Origin: Aequorivita todarodis
GTDB lineage: Bacteria > Bacteroidota > Bacteroidia > Flavobacteriales > Flavobacteriaceae
NCBI RefSeq assembly: GCF_028561335.1
Contig: NZ_JAQQTG010000020.1
Coordinates: 203,895 to 267,894, forward strand
Direction: 5' to 3'
DNA: 64,000 bases
The position numbers were made by a program, and so were the translations under genes. This document shows, piece by piece, positions 51,976 through 59,963 of the stretch. A model generated the notes under the pieces. That model did not search any database. It was given only the letters and a program-made list of their open reading frames with translations, and was not told the DNA's origin. Each line of letters begins with the position of its first letter. Position 1 is the stretch's first letter.

Positions 51976-52976
51976 TGGGGTTTTTGAAAATTTATTCTGA
52001 AAAAAATGTAGCTTCAACTATAAAAAAGCGGGCTGGGGAAACCAAGTTTGGCGAAAAAGTAGCCTTTGTTGAAAAGCTTGAAGACTTAAAAAACCACGCC
52101 GCAAAATACGTGCTTTTAGGAATTCCCGAAGACATTGGCGTTCGCGCTAATTTTGGAAATCCCGGTACATCAAAAGCTTGGGACGCCGCTTTGGGAAGCC
52201 TTTTAAATATGCAGCACAATCATCTGAACAATGCTGAAAACGTGATTCTTTTGGGTGAAATTGACTGCGACACCCAAATGAAGCAGGCTAAAAGTATTTC
52301 AAAAGAAGAAATTCATTATGCTGAAGAATTAGGCGAACTCGTTACCCAAATAGACCATAAAGTTGCGGAAGTTGTAAAAGCGATTGTTGCGGCTGGTAAG
52401 TTCCCGATAATCATTGGTGGCGGCCACAACAACAGTTTTGGAAATTTGAAAGGCACTTCGGAAGGTATAGAAAAAGCTCTCAATTGCATCAACTTTGATG
52501 CGCATACGGATTTTCGAACTCTGGAACATCGCCACAGTGGCAACGGGTTTTCGTATGCTTTTGAGGATGGATTTTTGGAGAATTACTTCATCTTCGGCTT
52601 GCACAAAAATTATACTTCCGAAGCGGTTTTTAATTCCATTGAAAAAAATTCCAAAAGGGTAAAATTTAATCTATTTGAAGATATTTCCATCAATAATAAA
52701 TTATCGTTTTCAGAAGCATTGAAAGACGCAGAAAATTTCTGCTGCAATGAAAACTTCGGAATCGAACTGGATATGGATTCCGTTGAAATGATGGGCAGCA
52801 GTGCCATGACGCCCAGCGGATTTTCTTTGACCGAAGCCCGACAGTTTGTTTCTTATTTTTCAAAAATTGAGAATGCTAGATATCTTCACATTTGTGAAGG
52901 GTCGCCATCTGCGGGAGTTTTTCCCAATCAAGTTGGGAAGGCTATTGCTTATTTGGTGAGTGACAGTATTTTATAA
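51975..52976 (+). CDS. hutG: Formimidoylglutamase (arginase family)
   Basis: A 333-aa ureohydrolase-fold enzyme. It hydrolyses N-formimidoyl-glutamate to glutamate and formamide, the last step of histidine degradation. Manganese-binding motifs are visible: IIGGGHNNSFGN (His), NFDAHTDFR (Asp-His-Asp) and ELDMDSVEMM (Asp-Asp). It overlaps hutI by one base, so translation is coupled. The length is close to that of flavobacterial homologues. The family also contains arginase and agmatinase, but the hutI neighbour makes formimidoylglutamase the best call. Confidence 0.92.
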   Translation: MGFLKIYSEKNVASTIKKRAGETKFGEKVAFVEKLEDLKNHAAKYVLLGIPEDIGVRANFGNPGTSKAWDAALGSLLNMQHNHLNNAENVILLGEIDCDTQMKQAKSISKEEIHYAEELGELVTQIDHKVAEVVKAIVAAGKFPIIIGGGHNNSFGNLKGTSEGIEKALNCINFDAHTDFRTLEHRHSGNGFSYAFEDGFLENYFIFGLHKNYTSEAVFNSIEKNSKRVKFNLFEDISINNKLSFSEALKDAENFCCNENFGIELDMDSVEMMGSSAMTPSGFSLTEARQFVSYFSKIENARYLHICEGSPSAGVFPNQVGKAIAYLVSDSIL

Positions 52977-53125
52977 ACAGTTTTCCTATTTCAATTCCAA
53001 TTTATTTCTTCTTTTTTCTAATGATAAATTGATAATTCCCGATAATCGATTGGGAACGACCAATAAGCAACTATGCCTTCTTAGAACTAAAGAGATATGA
53101 GACTTTTAATGAAAATTTAAGGGTC

Positions 53126-56100
53126 ATGAATATAAAAAAACCAACTTTTTTATTACTACTATCATTATTGATAAGTTGTTTTTCCTTTTCGCAGACAAAA
53201 GAAGAAAAAACTTTGCAGTTATCTCCCTATGTAGGGATCAATTTACCTCAAGATGAACTTAAAGATTTTTCTAAAAACGGGGCTGTATTCGGGATTTCGA
53301 TTGATAAGTATTTGAGTAAAAATTTTGCTTTGGGAATAGATTTTAATTATCAATACAATGACTTTTCAAACCCCTTTGATTTTTCAAGTATTTCGGTTCC
53401 TTACAGTATTTTGAATACTACTAATGGAAAATGGAACGCCTCGGCTATTACATTTGGGCCCACTTATAGATTGGGCACTTCTAAATTTAATGTAGATATC
53501 TATGCAAAGTTTGGACTCCTTTATTTAAAAACACCACAAACAGCATCAGTTTTTCAATATCCTAATGGTATTAAAACTATTTTTGATCTTCCTGAACAAA
53601 AGCGTTCTGGTTTTGGGATAACCAGCGGGATTCGATTGAACTATCAAATTTCCAAAAAAATCTCACTGTTTCTGAATCTACAATATGTATATGGTTCTGC
53701 AAAGGTTGAATATTGTAATTGTGGTTTAGACAATCTTGACAATCCAGAGTTAATTATTGACCAAGACCCTATTAAGGAAAGTTTTAGTCCCTCCTATTTT
53801 AATGTGAATGCGGGCTTGACTTTTAGTTTTGGTGAAGTTAAAAACATCCCAGTTAAAAATCCTAACGAGACACTAGACCCACAAGAGGAGTCTATTTGTG
53901 ACGATACCAAATTAAAAAGTCCATATAATGGTCAAACCTATTTTGCAGATTCTGGAGTTGTGCCTGAATTTAATTGGATTAATCATTCTAAACCAAAAGC
54001 CACATCGTATAGTTTTGAATTGTTTTATGGCGAAAAGCGTCTGTTTGAAAAAACGGTTAAGCAACCAAATTTTAAGTTCACTAAAAAAATGACTTCAGAT
54101 TTTTATAATCTTGATGGTAAACGAGAATATAGCTGGAGAATTACTACTAACTATAATAATTGTGAACCGACTACGACTGATATTAGCGTCTTTACCATAA
54201 AACCAACTCAAAACTCATCAACGAGAAGCGGACCAAGTGACTGTATCTATAATTTTACCAATATTGATATTCAATGTGATTCTCCCGCTTATGACGATTC
54301 AGGAAATGTAAAATATACAGGGACTTTTACAGTACAAAATACCAGTAGTGTCCCGGGAGTTTTAACACCACATGTGTTAGCGGGAAATAATCAAATTTTT
54401 GACGTGGTTAATACGAGTGGCATTTTAACAATCACCAATACAGCTATGCCCTCCTCCTGTCCTCCAGTTCCTATGTCAACAGTTTCAGGATATCCAGGTT
54501 ATTCGGCAGCATTACAGCCCAATCAATCCGCTTCCTTCTGCTTTGAGCTTTCCCTTCCGATTAGCTCTTCCTCCGTAACCTTTGTGGCCGGTATGGTAAC
54601 CAGACCAGGCACTAATGATCAGTCCATTTGTGGTCCGTCACAAACCATTGAACTACCCAATTGCATTTGTGACATCTGCGAGGATTGGGATATTGTACCC
54701 TCAAATAAAAGATTTTGGGTCTTTCCCTTTCCAGTTGTATCGAATATGCGCATCAGACAAGATATTCAAATTCTCAATGCAGATCCAATAATGAAGGTAG
54801 ATGCAGAGATTATTTCTGTTCAACATGCAGTAAGTGATGAACAATGTTATACTTGCACAAAAGACCATAGTAAAATGGGGGTGTTTGCAAGCGGTTCTCA
54901 ATCTGGAAAGATTAGTTCAAATAATGGTTGGCAGAATAATGGTATCGCAGAATTAAAAGATGATAATAGTGATGGATATGGTAATCAATTTACCTGGAAA
55001 TCACTGCTTGCTACTGGAGTTGATTTTTCGAATACAAAAACTTTTGAAATGAATATTAGTTTACCTGATTTAAGCAAATTAGAATGTTGCCATAGTAAAT
55101 ACAAAGTTTGCATACGCTATACGTTTACCGATATCAATTGTCAAACCTGTAGTGAACTTACCGTTTGTTATGATTATGATTCTAGTTTAGATAACACTGG
55201 AAATGGAGGAATTGGTAGCGGAGGAATTGGCACAGGAGTTGGCAACCAACAAAATCAATCTGGTATATTATTAAAACCTTCGAAAAGCTTTACTACGACA
55301 AATAAGATTAAGAATGAAAATATAAAGAATAAAAAACTAAAAGAAGAGGAACTAAGTGACAGGAGGCAAGGTTTAGAATCTTCAGACAATTTAATTAAAT
55401 CGCAAGTTGATCAGGTAGAATCTATTGAACAAGACTTGCAAAATGACGGAGGAATAGAGCATACTGCTTCGAGATCTAGTAGATGTAATTCTAGAGTTGG
55501 GATAGGAGTTTTCAATTACGAATGCGGAAAAATTAAAATTGACGTGAGTTCGGCTTCAAATAATAATTCGGAGTATAGAGTTAGATATTATTGGAAAAAG
55601 AAGGGTACTTCAACATGGTGGCGACAAACATATTTCAATGTAAACTCTAGAATAGATTACTTGGCGTATTTACAGCCAGGCTATACATATGATTTACGAA
55701 TAGTAACTAGGGCTAGGTCCACTTGTATTTGGAAGGAAAGATTTAGCAATGAAGTACTTGTAAAGTCATGTAATCAAATACAATTCACAATAAATGATGA
55801 CTCTAAGAGCTATTGTCTTCCATTGAATATGACCACTCAAACAAATTTTGGCGTTAATTATTCATTTACGGAATTTAAGCTTTGTGAAGTAAATCAACAA
55901 GGAATAATTAATGGAAATTGTGTAACAGAGAGTTGGAATTCTTATGATAGCAACGTTATAACAAGACAGTTAAATCTAAAAAATTGGGCTTTAAGTAAAG
56001 GAATGAATCTAAGACAAAATAGATACTATAGTTTTGAAATCCTTGCTGATTCCAAATCATATAAAAATTACAAACAGGTCTTCTATATAAAATCATGGAG

Positions 56101-56173
56101 GGATTGCCCAATTGTTCTAAATCAAGATAAATTCAAACAAAAATCAGGCGATATTCAACCAAACTCCAACTAA
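53126..56173 (+). CDS. Large secreted protein with N-terminal beta-barrel and cysteine-rich module
   Basis: A 1015-aa protein with a signal peptide (cleavage after SFSQ near residue 23; an LISC lipobox lies inside, but a barrel makes signal peptidase I likelier). Residues about 28-245 look like an outer-membrane beta-barrel (LQLSPYVGINLP, AITFGPTYRLG, FNVNAGLTFSFG). After a linker comes a FN3-like stretch (about 265-355), then a region with paired cysteines about 500-690 (CICDICED, QCYTCTKD, ECCHSKYKVCIRYTF, NCQTCSELTVC) whose spacing is shared with the next protein. A Gly/Asn-rich linker, a coiled polar segment, another FN3-like stretch and a non-sorting C-terminus follow. No type A or B sorting domain is seen. 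Function unknown. It starts a tight plus-strand gene set. Confidence 0.75.
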   Translation: MNIKKPTFLLLLSLLISCFSFSQTKEEKTLQLSPYVGINLPQDELKDFSKNGAVFGISIDKYLSKNFALGIDFNYQYNDFSNPFDFSSISVPYSILNTTNGKWNASAITFGPTYRLGTSKFNVDIYAKFGLLYLKTPQTASVFQYPNGIKTIFDLPEQKRSGFGITSGIRLNYQISKKISLFLNLQYVYGSAKVEYCNCGLDNLDNPELIIDQDPIKESFSPSYFNVNAGLTFSFGEVKNIPVKNPNETLDPQEESICDDTKLKSPYNGQTYFADSGVVPEFNWINHSKPKATSYSFELFYGEKRLFEKTVKQPNFKFTKKMTSDFYNLDGKREYSWRITTNYNNCEPTTTDISVFTIKPTQNSSTRSGPSDCIYNFTNIDIQCDSPAYDDSGNVKYTGTFTVQNTSSVPGVLTPHVLAGNNQIFDVVNTSGILTITNTAMPSSCPPVPMSTVSGYPGYSAALQPNQSASFCFELSLPISSSSVTFVAGMVTRPGTNDQSICGPSQTIELPNCICDICEDWDIVPSNKRFWVFPFPVVSNMRIRQDIQILNADPIMKVDAEIISVQHAVSDEQCYTCTKDHSKMGVFASGSQSGKISSNNGWQNNGIAELKDDNSDGYGNQFTWKSLLATGVDFSNTKTFEMNISLPDLSKLECCHSKYKVCIRYTFTDINCQTCSELTVCYDYDSSLDNTGNGGIGSGGIGTGVGNQQNQSGILLKPSKSFTTTNKIKNENIKNKKLKEEELSDRRQGLESSDNLIKSQVDQVESIEQDLQNDGGIEHTASRSSRCNSRVGIGVFNYECGKIKIDVSSASNNNSEYRVRYYWKKKGTSTWWRQTYFNVNSRIDYLAYLQPGYTYDLRIVTRARSTCIWKERFSNEVLVKSCNQIQFTINDDSKSYCLPLNMTTQTNFGVNYSFTEFKLCEVNQQGIINGNCVTESWNSYDSNVITRQLNLKNWALSKGMNLRQNRYYSFEILADSKSYKNYKQVFYIKSWRDCPIVLNQDKFKQKSGDIQPNSN

Positions 56174-56175
56174 AA

Positions 56176-58668
56176 ATGAAAAAAATGAAAAAAATTATGT
56201 ATATAATAACTGTTTTGGTCGGTTTACAGGGATATGCACAAGATTTACCGAAAGGATTTAGAGCACAAGCTCAAATTGAGTACAACTCTATATCCGAAGA
56301 AGAAAAAAATAATGAATTAAAACAATCCTTTGAAGAGTATTATACCTCTAGGAAGGAAGAATTTGTAAAAAAACAAGAGTTTTATAAATCTATAATTAGT
56401 TCAAGAAGTGTTAATAACTTATGTGATAATGGCACTTTTGAAACTGGTATTATTCCCAATGATTGGAATTTTTATTGGGAAGGAGATTCAGGCTCTTGGG
56501 GTCCTATAACATATACAAATGCATCCGGCTCAAATATTATGAATTCAGGTTCATTTAATGCTGCGGATCATTCAGTTTCTGTTCATCATAAATCAGTGAC
56601 TAGTGGTCCTGATCCAACTATACCTATTTTAAATAGAATATGGAATTTTCCAACTGGGAATACTACTTCTGTGAGATTAGGAAACAAGGGAGTAAAGTTT
56701 GGTAAAGAAAGTATGGCTAAAGTGATTACTGTTACTCCAACAAATTCTTTATTATCATTTAGTTATGCGATGGTCGTTGAAAATCCTGGTCATAGTCAAA
56801 ATTCTGATCCGTCCTTTAGAGTAAATATACTAGACGCGTCCAATATATTAATAAATTATAATAGTCTTGTTAATTTAGGGGGAAATGGCATAAACTTTAT
56901 CAGTTCCGCACATCCATTATTGAAAAATTATAATGGAATACAATACAAAGACTGGACTTGTGTTACAGTTGATTTAAGCTCATTAATAGGTCAAACAATA
57001 ATTATAGAATTTGAAAATAGAGATTGTTGGCGCGGAGGACATTGGGGGTATTCGTATATTGATAATATATGTATAGGATGTGAAGGTGCAAATGGCGATG
57101 AAGGCTCTATAAAACTTAATCAAGGACAGAGCGATGATTGTAAAATTCCTGGTAAAATATGTGTAGATTACACGTTGCCTAACGGAAGTAATCCGTCATT
57201 AGATATTGAATTGCAAATAATTCAAAACGGATTAGTTGTAAATACTATTAATAGCCCAACTTTAACTTCAGGTAATACTTATTGCTTTAATTTAAATTCT
57301 TCAAATACAAACGGCTTAAATATAAATCTACAAGGCTTTGATTTCAAGATAATTGGAAAACCTAAACTAGGAACTTTTAACCTTACTCCTAAAATAATTG
57401 GAAATACTGCTAGTGGTGTAAACCAAGGAAGTAACAATGATTATGATATTTTATGTCCCCTTAACTTTGATTGCTGCCAAACCGATTTAGAAATTTATGG
57501 AGAACAGGATCCATTTTCAGTTCAAAATACATTTATAAACATTACAAATTTATCCTATGCTGATGAAACCTTTACAATACATAAAGATGCTACAGTACCT
57601 ATAAAGGAGCTAAGGGTAAGTATTACTGATATACAATTTAATTATAATTATGATCAATGTGCTACCTGTGTAAATAATCCTGCACTATGGGGGGGTATTT
57701 ATAGTTCAGATGAATACGTAGGAAATACACCAAATGCACTAAAGCAACCCAACACATTAAATCTACCAAATTTTGATTTATTAAAACAATTAGGTAATGA
57801 TGTTGATAATAGAATTAATAATAGAGAAATAATATGGGAAAATCCAAATGGAGCAATGTTAAAAGGAGGTGATAAATTTAAGGTAACTTATCTTCTTCCC
57901 CCTGCTTCTGAAATTCCTTGTTGTGTTGCAAGTGTAAAAATTTGTACTAAAATAAGTTGGCAAGATGCCAATTGCAATATATGCGAAAGGTTTACTTGTT
58001 CTAATATTGATTTAGTTGAAAAAATAACATCCTTAAAGTTATCTCAAAAAAAAAATGATTGTTGTAGTGCGACTTTAACTGCGACATCTGACAAACCAGC
58101 AATTTACCAATGGAATACTGGAGAAACTACTAAAGAAATTACTGTAAAGCAAAATGGCACTTATACTATTACTGCTACAACCGGCAGTAGTTCATTAACA
58201 CAAACTATAATGGTTAATGACATACCAACTGGAGCTTTTCCCATACTAGATCATACATCTAGATTTGATCCAACTGGAAATACACCGGGTATTCATGATA
58301 AATTTTATATAGTCAATGCAGCAAAACCAGTAAATGCTCCAAATGCTTACAATGCAACAAAATATAAACTTTGGATTTTTAACAGTTGGGGGGAGTTAAT
58401 AAGAGAAATGAAAGGAGACAATTGTAATGGTTTTAATAATTATTCTATTTATTGGGATGGAAAAGATGGATCTGGCAACTATGTTCAGACGGATACGTAT
58501 GAATGGCGATTTTTTGTTCAAAACTGTAGCTATAAAAATGATACACAAGTAACCTTTAATACACTTGAAGAATATTGTAAAAGAAGATTGTTTGGGGTAT
58601 GTATTTCAAAAGACATTAGGCGGGTTACTAAAAAAATAGTTGCGGGTCATGTAAATGTATTAAGATAA
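56176..58668 (+). CDS. Secreted protein with cysteine-rich module and CHU_C-like C-terminus
   Basis: An 830-aa protein with a signal peptide (cleavage after QGYAQ). A long N-terminal half includes a jelly-roll-like section (NGTFETGIIPNDWNFYWEGD, WGYSYIDNICIGC). Residues about 430-615 carry the cysteine module (DCCQTDLEIYG, QCATCVNNP, IPCCVASVKICTKISW, NCNICERFTCSNID) shared with the preceding protein. A small Ig-like segment follows (ATSDKPAIYQWNTGETT), and the C-terminus (KLWIFNSWGELIREM, YWDGKDGSGN, TYEWRFF) resembles the gliding-motility-associated type B sorting domain. It starts three bases after the previous stop. It is probably a surface protein secreted by T9SS. Confidence 0.75.
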   Translation: MKKMKKIMYIITVLVGLQGYAQDLPKGFRAQAQIEYNSISEEEKNNELKQSFEEYYTSRKEEFVKKQEFYKSIISSRSVNNLCDNGTFETGIIPNDWNFYWEGDSGSWGPITYTNASGSNIMNSGSFNAADHSVSVHHKSVTSGPDPTIPILNRIWNFPTGNTTSVRLGNKGVKFGKESMAKVITVTPTNSLLSFSYAMVVENPGHSQNSDPSFRVNILDASNILINYNSLVNLGGNGINFISSAHPLLKNYNGIQYKDWTCVTVDLSSLIGQTIIIEFENRDCWRGGHWGYSYIDNICIGCEGANGDEGSIKLNQGQSDDCKIPGKICVDYTLPNGSNPSLDIELQIIQNGLVVNTINSPTLTSGNTYCFNLNSSNTNGLNINLQGFDFKIIGKPKLGTFNLTPKIIGNTASGVNQGSNNDYDILCPLNFDCCQTDLEIYGEQDPFSVQNTFINITNLSYADETFTIHKDATVPIKELRVSITDIQFNYNYDQCATCVNNPALWGGIYSSDEYVGNTPNALKQPNTLNLPNFDLLKQLGNDVDNRINNREIIWENPNGAMLKGGDKFKVTYLLPPASEIPCCVASVKICTKISWQDANCNICERFTCSNIDLVEKITSLKLSQKKNDCCSATLTATSDKPAIYQWNTGETTKEITVKQNGTYTITATTGSSSLTQTIMVNDIPTGAFPILDHTSRFDPTGNTPGIHDKFYIVNAAKPVNAPNAYNATKYKLWIFNSWGELIREMKGDNCNGFNNYSIYWDGKDGSGNYVQTDTYEWRFFVQNCSYKNDTQVTFNTLEEYCKRRLFGVCISKDIRRVTKKIVAGHVNVLR

Positions 58669-58905
58669 AAAACAAAATAATTAATTCAGTAGGATAAGAG
58701 TTAGAACAAAGAAACAAAATCTCTTATAAACTCAGGGATTAAAACTATTAAGCATACTATTTCTACCTCTACTACTGTTGTTGATTTCAATATTTGAGAG
58801 GACTTAAGCTGTATTGAACATGGAAGGTTTTGGAAAACTGAAACCTTTGAATTTGGAGATGTACAAATGACTAAATAATATTTTAAATAATTTAATCAAA
58901 ATATA

Positions 58906-59946
58906 ATGAAAACATATAATTTATTATTCTGCATATTAGCTACTGTATTATTGGCTTGCAACAGCGAAGATATTGTTTGCGAAACTACAAAACCCGATCC
59001 TGATCCTCAAGGAATCTGCGATACAGGATTGCTTATTATGCGATCTGATGGAGATACGGGAGAGCCGCGATTTTCTTTGGATAGTCTTTCAAAACCTATA
59101 AATACACCTTTAGTATTTCAAAATATTAGACATGACCAACAGGACGACACCCAATTTGATGTGTTTAATAGACCTTCAAATTATGATGGTTTTAATGCCA
59201 ATACTGGTCAGTATTTTATTGAATTTCCTTTACAACAAAGGCTTTATGTGTATGATGTAAGTGCTCAAAGCAGACAAGAGCTAATTGTAGCAGGATTTTA
59301 TTCAGCGCCCATTTTTAGCAATAACAATTTGTATGCAGTTACAATTGATAATTTTGGTTATGCTACAAATCCAGCTAATTATAGTATTGAAACCATAAAC
59401 TTGAATGATGGGTCGCTAACTACAATAATAACAAATTCGTTTCCGCTTTTAAGTTCGTTTGATTGGGAAAGTATGTCTTCAGCAACGGATGGCAACGGAA
59501 TGTTATATTTTGTTTCTGGAACCAATCTTGTGATTTTCAATACTGCAACCTCAACAACCAATGCTGTTGAATTAGTTCCAGACTTCAACACGACGACAAA
59601 CTTCCAAAGATTTTATGGTTTGGAATATCGCAATACAGGCAACTTATTGGCCATCCGTGAACGAGATAATAATCAAGGTGAAGGTTTAGAAATTGTGAGC
59701 ATTGACCCAAATAATCCCACTACTGCCCCAACTGTTATCTTCGATTTTATGGCAAATGGAATTAATTTAAATTCTGAGTTTTATGCTACTAGTTATGATG
59801 ATTGTGATGATACTTATTACATTACTTCCCGAGACAATAACAATATAGATATTACCAACTTTTACGAAATAAATTTATTTGATAATACAGTAAAAACCGA
59901 AAGTTTCAACTTCTATTTAATGGGCATTTCAACCAAAAACAATTAG
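58906..59946 (+). CDS. Propeller-like lipoprotein of unknown function
   Basis: A 346-aa protein with lipoprotein signal ILATVLLACNSED (lipidated Cys about residue 18). The body is beta-rich with repeated four-strand-like segments (LYVYDVSAQSRQEL, NLYAVTIDNFGYAT, GNGMLYFVSGTNLVIFNTAT, YGLEYRNTGNLLAIRER), as in a six- or seven-bladed propeller, but I recognise no family. No catalytic residues are evident. It lies between the large surface proteins and the sensor kinase gene, 17 bases before the latter, so it may belong to the same regulated unit. The 237 bases before it hold nothing I can name. Confidence 0.65.
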   Translation: MKTYNLLFCILATVLLACNSEDIVCETTKPDPDPQGICDTGLLIMRSDGDTGEPRFSLDSLSKPINTPLVFQNIRHDQQDDTQFDVFNRPSNYDGFNANTGQYFIEFPLQQRLYVYDVSAQSRQELIVAGFYSAPIFSNNNLYAVTIDNFGYATNPANYSIETINLNDGSLTTIITNSFPLLSSFDWESMSSATDGNGMLYFVSGTNLVIFNTATSTTNAVELVPDFNTTTNFQRFYGLEYRNTGNLLAIRERDNNQGEGLEIVSIDPNNPTTAPTVIFDFMANGINLNSEFYATSYDDCDDTYYITSRDNNNIDITNFYEINLFDNTVKTESFNFYLMGISTKNN

Positions 59947-59963
59947 AAAACTTATCTTTAAAT

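Noticed and set aside
58820..58870. 17-codon frame MEGFGKLKPLNLEMYK as a possible peptide precursor
   Set aside because: It looks like a short leader or chance frame; there are no maturation genes or leader motif nearby.
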